Assembly: GCF_015074785.1 (NCBI RefSeq)
Contig: NZ_CP042464.1
Span: 310,001 to 374,000, forward strand
Reading direction: 5' to 3'
DNA from: Segatella copri
GTDB taxonomy: Bacteria; Bacteroidota; Bacteroidia; Bacteroidales; Bacteroidaceae
DNA: 64,000 bases
Below the pieces are notes generated by a model. The model searched no databases. It saw only the letters and a program-made list of their open reading frames with translations, and was not told the DNA's origin. The translations under genes were made by a program, and so were the position numbers. This document shows, piece after piece, positions 35,461-43,475 of the stretch. The stretch's first letter is position 1. Every line of letters begins with the position of its first letter.

Positions 35461-37152
35461 TTAAATGGATTCACAGAAGAAGATGATGGCTGCTCGCTGA
35501 TCTGAAGTGAGGTTACGGAACTTCTCGATAGCGAAACGGGCATCACTCTTAGCATTGCCATGCCACATGATAGCCTCCAGCGTGTTGCGGGCACGGCAGT
35601 CGTGCAGACGGTCTTCAGCACCTGTACAGAGCTTAGACAAGCCACGGCCCCAGAGTGGAGTGGTGCGGCACCAGCCGGTACGGATGTCGTTCTCCATGAA
35701 GAGACGGTGCTGTACGAAGTCGGTATATGGCCAGATCTTCTGGTTGGCATAACGAGGCATATCGCTGTTGGTCAAGTACTTGTTTGGATCCTGAATGTTG
35801 TCGTCGCCAGTTGTCCAGGATGGACGGTGGCAAGATGCACAACCAATCTCATTGAAAAGTTTCTTGCCCTCCTCGTACTTCTCTGTACCCACATTGCGGG
35901 CTGCAGGAACAGCAAGACCACGGTGCCATACCATGAAGTTCTTATACTGCTCGCCAGTCATCTCTACATCGAGGTCTTTTGCCATCAAGTAGTTGTAGAT
36001 GTTTTGCTTTACATCGTCGGTGTGCCAGTCGGTATGCTTCTTCTCAGGGTCAACCTTGTTGATATACTCAGGGAAACCCTTCTGCACGTCTGCATCGTTC
36101 ATGGCTGTGGTAGCATAAATCTTGCCATCAAGACTGAGGTAGTGGTAGCGACGGTCTGGACGGGTAACATTGGTGATGTTCCAGATAGCGTTGGCACCGG
36201 CAGCATCGAGCAGCGGACCACGGCTCAAAGCGTATGTATAGCGGCGGACATATTTGGTACCGTCTCCCTGCATAGAATTGGAATAGTAGCTGTTCCACTT
36301 GTTCTCAGCCTGGTTCCACATAGCTGGGTTCAAGGCATCAGTCTTGCCCACAGAATTGAAATACTTGCTCTCAGATTCCCACTGCTTGGTGATTTCCTCA
36401 TCAGGAATAGCATCAGTAAGACCTGTACCATAGATACCGATGGTAGATTCAAGACGGATACCGATTTCTTCTGCCACCTGATCGTTTGGAATCACTACTT
36501 CCTTGCCGTCCCTCTTCACGGTAACTGGTGAGTAATAGGCATCTGCAGGGATGGTTACCTCAGGATAAATCAGGTCGTAAGTCTCACCATCAGCAAACTT
36601 GTTGCCCCATTCGTCTGTATAGTGCTTCCAATCGATATTGATCTTCGTTTCATCAATCTGTGGCTTGAATGGCTCAACAGCACCAGTCTGTGGCATACCT
36701 GCTACAGAGTAGATGTAGGCGTTGGTCTTCTTGTCGTAGATAACCAGCAGGTATCCGTTACCCATATCTGAGTATCTGTAGCGCTTCTGGCGCTTGCCAT
36801 GACCATATGCAGGATGGCAATAGAGGCAACCCTGACGTACATAGAGCGGACCAAGACCAGCGAATGCTCCATCGGTATTGGTATTGAAGTCGCGCTCAAA
36901 GAGTGCCTCACCAATCTGGAAGGCTGCTCCGAAACCTTGCTGCTCTACGGCAGGAGTTGGCTGCTTGTAGGCATTGGCACCTTGGAGTGTCGTAGTACCG
37001 AGCTTACCACCAGCATAATACTCTTCTGACTTTTCAGAAGTGCTGCCGCCTCCACCGAGATCAATCACATCATCTACAGATGATTTGCTGTCGCTACAGC
37101 TCATCATAGCTAGAGCGGCGCAAAATAATGGAATTAATTGTTTTTTTTTCAT
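35461..37152 (-). CDS. Di-heme oxidoreductase (DHOR/DUF1111) lipoprotein, first paralog
   Basis: 563 aa. Signal peptide and lipobox M-M-S-C (Cys19) are followed by S-D-S-K. Haem motifs are C-L-Y-C-H (109-113) and C-A-S-C-H (438-442). It is close in sequence to the following gene along its whole length (shared Y-A-G-G-K-L-G-T, W-T-T-G-D, R-A-R-N-T-L-E-A-I-M-W-H-G), so the pair arose by tandem duplication. Lipoprotein location in the periplasm or on the outer membrane is predicted. Haem ligation would be by CcsBA, two genes on. Confidence 0.88.
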   Translation of the reverse strand: MKKKQLIPLFCAALAMMSCSDSKSSVDDVIDLGGGGSTSEKSEEYYAGGKLGTTTLQGANAYKQPTPAVEQQGFGAAFQIGEALFERDFNTNTDGAFAGLGPLYVRQGCLYCHPAYGHGKRQKRYRYSDMGNGYLLVIYDKKTNAYIYSVAGMPQTGAVEPFKPQIDETKINIDWKHYTDEWGNKFADGETYDLIYPEVTIPADAYYSPVTVKRDGKEVVIPNDQVAEEIGIRLESTIGIYGTGLTDAIPDEEITKQWESESKYFNSVGKTDALNPAMWNQAENKWNSYYSNSMQGDGTKYVRRYTYALSRGPLLDAAGANAIWNITNVTRPDRRYHYLSLDGKIYATTAMNDADVQKGFPEYINKVDPEKKHTDWHTDDVKQNIYNYLMAKDLDVEMTGEQYKNFMVWHRGLAVPAARNVGTEKYEEGKKLFNEIGCASCHRPSWTTGDDNIQDPNKYLTNSDMPRYANQKIWPYTDFVQHRLFMENDIRTGWCRTTPLWGRGLSKLCTGAEDRLHDCRARNTLEAIMWHGNAKSDARFAIEKFRNLTSDQRAAIIFFCESI

Positions 37153-37226
37153 AATGTTGTAAATTTACTTTATATGATTCACGTATTTTGCTACGTTTTT
37201 CCCGTATCTGTTTTATTACGCAAAAG

Positions 37227-37256
37227 GTTGGTAGTCTTTTTTAAAAGGCTACCAAC
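37227..37256 (-). terminator. Hairpin between imelysin and DHOR genes
   Basis: GTTGGTAG (37227-37234) pairs with CTACCAAC (37249-37256), with a further CTTTT/AAAAG pairing inside. It follows the imelysin stop by 38 bp and may partly terminate, lowering DHOR expression relative to imelysin. Confidence 0.5.
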
Positions 37257-37293
37257 GTTTGATCTGCATATTTTCGTATTTTAGAAACTGGAA

Positions 37294-38490
37294 TTACTTT
37301 TTCCAAGTAATCTTCTTCAATGAGTTGAGGAGTTTCAAGTCATTATCAGCAAGAGCACGGTAGGTTGGGATAACGGTGTTCTTGACGAATGCCTCGTTTA
37401 CCTTCTTGAACTCAGTCTCGAGTGTTGCGTTGCCTGAGAATTTCTCGATTTCTCCATCGAGTGCATCGAGTGCACTTTCCAACTCATCAAGGGCAGCCAT
37501 TGCATCCTTTGCACTCTGGTCTGTGTAGAAGAGTACGAAAGGCTTCTTCATGTTGCTGATCTTGTTGAGAGCTGCATCCAGCTTGGTCTGTGCATTCTGT
37601 GCAGCTGCCTTCATATCTGCATTGTTTACCTTGAGGCAAACACCCAGAAGTGAAGTTGCTGTTGGCTGATCAACTACATTCCAACCGCCATAGAGAGCAT
37701 GCTTGCAAGACATGATGTTATCATAGAAGTCAATGATAGAGTTGCGAGCAAATGGAGACTCGATATAGTTAACGTCCGCACCAGTAGCAGGAGCGCCGAT
37801 CTTAGAGTCACGTACCTCACCGATGATCTCGTTGGCACCAGCAATGATCTCACGGGTTGCCAGGGTGATAGAAGAGTACTTAGAACCTGGTTCACCTGCA
37901 GTCATGAAATCCTCACCGTAGTTCTTTGATTCAAACTCAGCATCATCAATAATCTTCTGCTCAGCCTCTGACAATTCGCCGCCCCATGCGGTAACCAACT
38001 TCAAAGAGCTGAGATACAAATCCTGTGCTGCGCTCTGAGCGAAGTAAACCTCATTGGCTGTCATATCCTTGATCTTGCGAGCCTCACCGTCGCGGAAAAT
38101 CAGATACTCTACAGCGTGGAAACCTGTCAGGTTCTGACCATTTGCAATCGCATCATCAATCAGGGCTGCATCATCCTCGTCGGTTGCTGGATTGTATTTC
38201 TTCATGTACTTATCAAACTGTACGCGGTCGAATGGCCATGTGTCAGTGTGTGGGTCCAATCCGAAGTCTGTAGCAGGACCGAAGAGGAAAGCCTCAGACC
38301 ACTCCCAGTCCTGGCGAGCCTCTCTCCAGTTTTCACAAGCTTCTCTCACAATTGCATCAGTACCATTCAAGTCTGGATTGACACTTGATGGAGCCTCTGG
38401 CTCGTCATTGTCATCACTGCAGCTTGCGAAACCTAATGACAGTGTCAAGGCTGCTGCAAAAAGCATAGAATACTTAAAAATCTTTTTCAT
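37294..38490 (-). CDS. Imelysin (M75/EfeO-like) iron-associated lipoprotein
   Basis: 398 aa. Lipobox F-A-S-C (Cys24) is followed by S-D-D-N-D, a likely surface-export signal of Bacteroidota lipoproteins. The imelysin fold is supported by the G-x-H-x-x-E motif (G-F-H-A-V-E, 123-128), which replaces a protease site and is associated with iron binding, and by N-W-R-E-A-R-Q-D-W-E-W-S-E-A-F near residue 54. Relatives (IrpA, EfeO) take part in iron uptake. The gene lies between the porin and the DHOR pair. Confidence 0.9.
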   Translation of the reverse strand: MKKIFKYSMLFAAALTLSLGFASCSDDNDEPEAPSSVNPDLNGTDAIVREACENWREARQDWEWSEAFLFGPATDFGLDPHTDTWPFDRVQFDKYMKKYNPATDEDDAALIDDAIANGQNLTGFHAVEYLIFRDGEARKIKDMTANEVYFAQSAAQDLYLSSLKLVTAWGGELSEAEQKIIDDAEFESKNYGEDFMTAGEPGSKYSSITLATREIIAGANEIIGEVRDSKIGAPATGADVNYIESPFARNSIIDFYDNIMSCKHALYGGWNVVDQPTATSLLGVCLKVNNADMKAAAQNAQTKLDAALNKISNMKKPFVLFYTDQSAKDAMAALDELESALDALDGEIEKFSGNATLETEFKKVNEAFVKNTVIPTYRALADNDLKLLNSLKKITWKK

Positions 38491-38539
38491 TGTTTTTTTT
38501 GTTTTATTTATGTTTTTTTGACTATTTATTTTCGCTGAT

Positions 38540-38570
38540 GGTAATCAGGAATTCAAGATTCCTGATTACC
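38540..38570. terminator. Hairpin between porin and imelysin genes
   Basis: A 13-bp perfect stem (38540-38552 with 38558-38570) has a 5-nt loop. The T-run is on the plus strand; on the minus strand it could attenuate between porin and imelysin. Confidence 0.65.
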
Positions 38571-38592
38571 TTTTTATAAATTTGATAAAAGC

Positions 38593-40011
38593 TTACTTCT
38601 TAATCTGTTTCTTCAACTCCTGGAGTTCCTTGGTGAGCTGGTTGATACGCTCCATCTGGTATTTATCTACTTCCTGGGCTTTCTTGAATTTCTTGTTAAC
38701 CCAGGTAGTTGTATCGAAGAGGCCAAAGAATGTGATACCCAGATTGAGGCTTGGCTCATTGTTGTAAGCACTCTCGAGGAATCGGTGGCTATACTCCGCC
38801 TTGATGGTGACAGGCTTGATAGGAGAATAGTTGATACCGGCACCCATTCTCTTCACGTGGTCGTACTCGTAAGCTACCTTCTTGTTGCCACTTGCGTATG
38901 TGTTGTAATCTTCGTAACGGCCGAAGACATAGAGCTTCTGCTTGTTTCGGAGGCTCTCTATCTGAGAGAAAACATTGTAACCGGCTTCGATACCTACAGA
39001 ATAAGCACTGCTGGCAATTGGCGAGTGCTTGGAAGGAGAACCATCCTGCGCATTGTGCTTAGGGAAGGTGTTCATGAAAGCAGTCATCTTGGTAGCATCG
39101 TCCAGATGAGCATAGGTGGCATTACCACGTACTATCCAGTTCCATCGGTTCAACTCGAAACCGAAGCTGCCGATAGACAAGGCTCCATGTACATCTTTAT
39201 AGGAAGCACTGGCTTTCTTTTCTGTATTCTTGAAAGTATAGCCGTAGTAGCCGCTCAAACTGAGTCGCAAACCTGGTATAGAATAGTTGTCGATGCGGGC
39301 CGCACCGGCATAAACATTGCCAATCTTGTATTCGTAAGGACTTGTAGCTCCATAATGCACGAAACAGTTGTGACCGAAACGCTCAGCATCGAGACCCGAT
39401 GTGAAGATGGCCTCATAGCGCCAGTCCTTCAACTTACCCCACAGGGAAATACCCACCTGGTGCCAGGTGTTAGGAAGAATTTTGGCTTCGCCCTCAGAAC
39501 GGTAAACTGAGAAGAAATTATTTGGCATGTGATAGGCGTTGATCTCACCAACAGGAATAATGATTTCACCAGCCTTGATATTGAACTTGCCACCCCAGAA
39601 CGCTTTGTTGAGCCAGAACTGCTCAAGGGCAACCTCACCGCCACGCTCAGTCTCAGCCTCGTATTCACCACTTTCATCAGCATCGATTTCTACAGCATTC
39701 TCTGTTCCACCATGCTCGAACTCAATTTCCATTCCCATGGTCCAACCTTTTCCGAAATCATAGCCCAGATTGAGGGTTACGTGTGGCAAGTCGAAACGGC
39801 CATGGCTGTCATCGTCTTTATAGGTGGCAGGGTCTCTGTAACGGTTGAAATGCTGGCTATAGAAGTTGCGGCTCATTACGGCCTCTCCATAACCACCAAT
39901 GGTAAATCGGGGTTTTGCTGCTGTACTGTCTGTGCAACACTGTTGTGCACTTGCCGTTGCCAAACCGGCAACCAGGGCAGCTGACATCAATCCAATTCTT
40001 AAACTGTTCAT
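38593..40011 (-). CDS. Outer-membrane porin of the iron/di-heme operon
   Basis: 472 aa. The signal peptide ends at A-S-A-Q. A mature beta-barrel has repeated aromatic-ending strands, e.g. F-T-I-G-G-Y-G-E-A-V and L-N-L-G-Y-D-F-G-K-G-W. A C-terminal coiled-coil tail (about 440-472; Y-Q-M-E-R-I-N-Q-L-T-K-E-L-Q-E-L-K-K-Q) is unusual for a porin and could contact periplasmic partners. It resembles OprO/P-type porins in general form; specificity is unknown. It is first gene of the operon behind the structured leader. Confidence 0.82.
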   Translation of the reverse strand: MNSLRIGLMSAALVAGLATASAQQCCTDSTAAKPRFTIGGYGEAVMSRNFYSQHFNRYRDPATYKDDDSHGRFDLPHVTLNLGYDFGKGWTMGMEIEFEHGGTENAVEIDADESGEYEAETERGGEVALEQFWLNKAFWGGKFNIKAGEIIIPVGEINAYHMPNNFFSVYRSEGEAKILPNTWHQVGISLWGKLKDWRYEAIFTSGLDAERFGHNCFVHYGATSPYEYKIGNVYAGAARIDNYSIPGLRLSLSGYYGYTFKNTEKKASASYKDVHGALSIGSFGFELNRWNWIVRGNATYAHLDDATKMTAFMNTFPKHNAQDGSPSKHSPIASSAYSVGIEAGYNVFSQIESLRNKQKLYVFGRYEDYNTYASGNKKVAYEYDHVKRMGAGINYSPIKPVTIKAEYSHRFLESAYNNEPSLNLGITFFGLFDTTTWVNKKFKKAQEVDKYQMERINQLTKELQELKKQIKK

Positions 40012-40062
40012 CTTTATTATTTTGAATTTATTGTTATCGTATTATCCTTAATAAAATAAAGA

Positions 40063-40189
40063 AAAGAGCGCGGATGTCTGCTTGCGGTCTCGACACTTTA
40101 GAGGCCTAGTATCTCCTTAAAGCCATGAGGCATGATAAGGAATTACGCAGCTCTGCCGCTCGGGAGTGGCAATCATCACCGCGCTCTTT
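40063..40189 (-). ncRNA. Structured leader RNA (candidate riboswitch/attenuator)
   Basis: The minus-strand leader between the promoter (40204-40211) and the porin ATG is about 185 nt. An 11-bp perfect GC-rich stem (40063-40073 with 40179-40189) closes a roughly 105-nt domain with smaller internal stems, such as TGCC/GGCA and CTTTA/TAAAG. The closing stem is followed by a U-rich stretch, terminator-like. It does not match any riboswitch consensus I know (TPP, SAM, cobalamin, FMN, fluoride, NiCo, M-box were considered). Confidence 0.5.
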
Positions 40190-40203
40190 CTCGATTTCGG
40201 GTG

Positions 40204-40245
40204 CAAAGGTACGGAGTTTTAAAAAATCTTGCAATACCTAAAAAT
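40204..40245 (-). promoter_or_regulatory. Promoter of the porin-imelysin-DHOR-CcsBA operon
   Basis: On the minus strand a 15-bp element (40245-40231, ending in TATTGC) is followed by 19 nt and then TACCTTTG (40211-40204). The same 15-bp element and the same spacing precede the divergent gene. Confidence 0.7.
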
Positions 40246-40265
40246 CGGTAAACTGTCGCATCCCC

Positions 40266-40307
40266 ATTTTTAGGTATTGCGAGTTTCGAAACTTTTTTGT
40301 ATATTTG
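40266..40307 (+). promoter_or_regulatory. Promoter of the hemerythrin-LuxR regulator gene
   Basis: ATTTTTAGGTATTGC (40266-40280), 19 nt, then TATATTTG (40300-40307). It is the mirror image of the porin promoter; TTG inside the element serves as -33. Confidence 0.7.
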
Positions 40308-40373
40308 CAACCGAAATAGAAACATTATGAATGTTCTTGATACAAGGATGTTTTCATTTAAGGATAAAAGAAG

Positions 40374-41330
40374 ATGAAAAATCAGAAGATGTATGAAGCT
40401 GATGACAAGATGATCAGCATCATTAGAGACAATTATAACATTTTACAGAGCCTCGGTAGCTTCGGCATCAACCTGGGCTTTGGCGACAAGACTGTGCGTG
40501 AAGTTTGCGACGAGCAGAAGGTGGATACCTATACTTTCCTGTCCGTGGTAAACTTGACGATTAATGGTTACAAGGAGTATGACAATGCCGACCGCCTGTC
40601 GCTGCCGACCCTATTGCATTATCTCAAGGCATCGCATGCCTATTACATAGATTTCCAGTTGCCGTTTATCCGTAAAGAACTGGTTGAAGCGCTGGATGAA
40701 AAGGATAATCTGGCACGCCTTATCCTCAAGCTTTATGATGATTATGCCCATAGTATAACCAATCATATGCGGTATGAAGAAAAGATGGTATTCCCTTATG
40801 TTCAGGCACTTATAGATGGTAATGCCAATGCAAACTTTGATATAGAAACCTTCTCGAAACACCATGCTCAGGTAGATCTGAAGTTAAAGGAACTCAAGAG
40901 TATCATTATCAAGTATTTGCCTTCTGATGGCTTGCATAATAATCAGCTCAGCGCCACTCTTTATGATATATATAATAATGAGGAATGGCTCACCCATCAC
41001 TCTGAGGTAGAGGAAGAAATCTTTATTCCTGCAGTAAGAAATGCAGAGCGTAAACTGAAGCAGAACGATGTGAGTGCCAAGATTTCGAGCATGATTAATC
41101 AGACTCCGATGAGTGACGAACAGTTGAGCGACCGTGAGAAAGATGTGATTGTTGCTTTGGTTCAGGGAATGACCAACAAGGAGATTGCTGACCACCTGTT
41201 TATCTCTATCAATACGGTCATTACGCATCGCAGAAACATCGCCCGAAAGCTTCAGATTCACTCTCCTGCAGGTCTTACAATTTATGCCATCGTGAACAAT
41301 TTGGTTGATATTTCTTCTGTAAAGCTGTAG
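40374..41330 (+). CDS. DUF542-hemerythrin-LuxR fusion transcription factor
   Basis: 318 aa. Residues 12-60 resemble the N-terminal ScdA/DUF542 helix domain, but the usual Cys-Cys is replaced (F-G-I-N-L-G-F-G-D-K-T). Residues 75-225 form a hemerythrin bundle with the full ligand set His88, His131, Glu135, His163/164, His209, Glu213. Residues 250-315 are a LuxR/GerE HTH (L-S-D-R-E-K-D-V-I ... N-K-E-I-A-D-H-L-F-I-S-I-N-T-V). A di-iron centre fused to a DNA-binding domain suggests direct sensing of iron, O2 or NO. It is divergent from the iron/cytochrome operon with mirrored promoters. Confidence 0.88.
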   Translation: MKNQKMYEADDKMISIIRDNYNILQSLGSFGINLGFGDKTVREVCDEQKVDTYTFLSVVNLTINGYKEYDNADRLSLPTLLHYLKASHAYYIDFQLPFIRKELVEALDEKDNLARLILKLYDDYAHSITNHMRYEEKMVFPYVQALIDGNANANFDIETFSKHHAQVDLKLKELKSIIIKYLPSDGLHNNQLSATLYDIYNNEEWLTHHSEVEEEIFIPAVRNAERKLKQNDVSAKISSMINQTPMSDEQLSDREKDVIVALVQGMTNKEIADHLFISINTVITHRRNIARKLQIHSPAGLTIYAIVNNLVDISSVKL

Positions 41331-41373
41331 TTTATCTGTGGAATATCAGTTTAAATAATGTTATTTTTTCTAA

Positions 41374-41417
41374 AATGATAGCGCCTTCCTCTCACATGAG
41401 GGGAAGGCGCTATCATT
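41374..41417. terminator. Bidirectional terminator between the two LuxR-type genes
   Basis: A 16-bp perfect stem (41374-41389 with 41402-41417) lies between convergent genes, with T-rich sequence on both sides. Confidence 0.85.
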
Positions 41418-41462
41418 ATATTTAGGTATGTGATGATTCTGCATCACTATTTATGGTGAAGG

Positions 41463-42092
41463 CTAGATCATATTGATGTCAACAAAACCATGCATCACAG
41501 CATAAATGGTGAGTGAAGACACACTTTTTAATCCCAGTTTTTCCTGTATTTTCTTGCGATGGGTAATCACAGTAGTCAGTCCGATACAGAGTTGGTCGGC
41601 TATCTCTTTGTTGATTTTCCCTTGTGCTACCAGAGATAATACCTCTATTTCTCTATCCGACAGAACTTTTTCCTGAGTGACAGGGGGCATGGCAGGGATA
41701 TGTTCGCCATGAGGATGACCGGAATGCTGCAGGTTGAGAAGCTCTTTTATCAGGTATCCTTCTGGTACATTGACGCAGAGACAATGAAATTCTGCAAGTT
41801 GCGAATTGGGATCGTTGCTGGGTGTTAGAACGATTACGTGGCGGTTCCTGTTGCCCTGTGTGAAGAAGTAACGGTGTTCCAATACAATGTGCATAGATAC
41901 AAAGCTATGAACAAAGTGGTCTGGATTGTTTGCCTCGTACTGACGGAACGAACCGAAGGTCGAGATTTTCATCATGGGCATCACCGACTCAAGCAGTTGT
42001 CTGAGTCCCATTGCGGCGAGTGTATTGCTCTCTACTATTGCCATTTCTGGCATCTGTTTGCCAGCCATGGCTTTCATCATTTCTTCATTCAT
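41463..42092 (-). CDS. LuxR-type regulator with degenerate receiver-like domain
   Basis: 209 aa. The C-terminal HTH (L-S-D-R-E-I-E-V-L-S-L-V-A-Q-G-K-I-N-K-E-I-A-D-Q) is closely similar to that of the hemerythrin fusion. The N-terminal 130 residues look receiver-like (M-A-I-V-E-S-N-T-L-A-A-M-G-L-R-Q-L-L-E) but lack the acidic pocket and the phospho-acceptor Asp in the usual places. Two Cys and several His lie in the middle (H-C-L-C-V, H-S-G-H-P-H-G-E-H), which might bind metal. It follows the phospholipase D gene by 54 bp on the same strand. Confidence 0.8.
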   Translation of the reverse strand: MNEEMMKAMAGKQMPEMAIVESNTLAAMGLRQLLESVMPMMKISTFGSFRQYEANNPDHFVHSFVSMHIVLEHRYFFTQGNRNRHVIVLTPSNDPNSQLAEFHCLCVNVPEGYLIKELLNLQHSGHPHGEHIPAMPPVTQEKVLSDREIEVLSLVAQGKINKEIADQLCIGLTTVITHRKKIQEKLGLKSVSSLTIYAVMHGFVDINMI

Positions 42093-42146
42093 CTCTGTTT
42101 ATTTTACTTCTGCTAGTGAAAGTTGGGTTATACTTATATCTTGTTT

Positions 42147-43418
42147 TTACAAGAATGGAGTGAGTACCTTTGCGGCAAACCATCCTTTGAATCTTTGCCA
42201 GCCCGTACGCCATTCTCTCCAGTTCTTCTCATTGAGTAAGAAACTGTCTTTCTTTTCCCCATCAAAGAGCTGTACCAGTTGTTGTGTAGTACAAGAATCC
42301 ACAATCACTGCATTCTCTTCATAGTCCCAGCGCAGGCTTCGGGCATTGAGATTGGCACTGCCCACGGTACAGAACTTGCCGTCTACCATGATAATCTTGG
42401 TATGGTGGAAGCCCGGCGTATACATCCAAACATTGCATCCTGCCTTCATCAGCTTGTGCGCATTATAGAAACCACAGTCAGGAGTCAGCGGAATGTCGCT
42501 CTTGGTAGAGAGCATGATTTCTACCTTTACTCCTCTTTTCACAGCATTCTTCAATGCCTTTTTGAGTTTATGACTCAAGGTAAAGTAGGGGCTGATGATC
42601 TTGATGCTGTCCTGTGCATCATTGATGGCATTCACATAGAAATATCGGATGATATCCTTTGTAATATGCGGTTCGCGGTTGATGATGCCGACCATCTTTC
42701 TGTAGGCTGTTGCTGTCGTATCTGGCTTGAGATTCTCTACCAGATAATCCTTCTTCTTATATCTCCAGAACTCAGTGCTGTGCACATTCTGTCCGCTCAC
42801 CTTGTTCCACATCTTGAGGAATATCTTCTGTAGGGTATTCACCTCGCTTCCGTCGATGCGACAGTGCATATCGTGCCATTCTCCTACAACCTTCGTACCT
42901 TTTATATAATAGTCGGCAACGTTCATACCGCCTGTGTAGGCAATCTGCCCGTCGATGACAACGATTTTACGGTGATCACGGTTGAAAATTGCATGTACCC
43001 ATGGAAACTTCAGGGGCTTGTATTCATAAATCTCTATACCGTTGGCACGGATTTTCTTGAGATGTCTCTTTCGCAGAGGCTTATTGTTGGAAGAGTTTCC
43101 GAAACCATCATATAAGGCTCTCACCTTCACACCCTCCTTGACTTTCTGAGCTAGCAGGTCGAAGAGGAGGGAGGCGATGCTGTCGTTGCGAAAGTTAAAG
43201 TATTCCAGGTGTACACTATGTTTAGCCTGTCGGATTGCCTGGAACATATCATCAAACTTTTCCTGACCATTCATCAGTAGGGTTACTGAATTATCGTGAG
43301 AAAAGCTGACTCCTTTCCCACGAAGCTGATTAACGATCAATGAATCGCTGGTCTGTGCGCTGCACAGCGAACTGGCAAGCATCAGTGTTATCGTTGTTAT
43401 TATCTCTCTGAGTCTCAT
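42147..43418 (-). CDS. Phospholipase D / cardiolipin synthase-like protein
   Basis: 423 aa. Two HKD motifs are present, R-D-H-R-K-I-V-V-I-D-G (first half) and H-H-T-K-I-I-M-V-D-G (second half), as in cardiolipin synthases and other PLD enzymes. A signal peptide (I-T-T-I-T-L-M-L-A-S-S-L-C-S-A-Q) replaces the two membrane helices of ClsA, so the enzyme is predicted to be exported. Whether it makes cardiolipin or acts as a phosphodiesterase is open. It is probably cotranscribed with the following LuxR-type gene. Confidence 0.85.
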   Translation of the reverse strand: MRLREIITTITLMLASSLCSAQTSDSLIVNQLRGKGVSFSHDNSVTLLMNGQEKFDDMFQAIRQAKHSVHLEYFNFRNDSIASLLFDLLAQKVKEGVKVRALYDGFGNSSNNKPLRKRHLKKIRANGIEIYEYKPLKFPWVHAIFNRDHRKIVVIDGQIAYTGGMNVADYYIKGTKVVGEWHDMHCRIDGSEVNTLQKIFLKMWNKVSGQNVHSTEFWRYKKKDYLVENLKPDTTATAYRKMVGIINREPHITKDIIRYFYVNAINDAQDSIKIISPYFTLSHKLKKALKNAVKRGVKVEIMLSTKSDIPLTPDCGFYNAHKLMKAGCNVWMYTPGFHHTKIIMVDGKFCTVGSANLNARSLRWDYEENAVIVDSCTTQQLVQLFDGEKKDSFLLNEKNWREWRTGWQRFKGWFAAKVLTPFL

Positions 43419-43475
43419 GTCAACTCCTAATAATCTATTTGCTATAAATTATTAATTATAAATTGTTAATTAAAA

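Noticed and set aside
40063..40189. Leader RNA considered as SRP RNA, tmRNA, TPP, SAM, cobalamin or fluoride element
   Set aside because: None of their conserved core sequences could be found on either strand, so only a generic structured leader is claimed.
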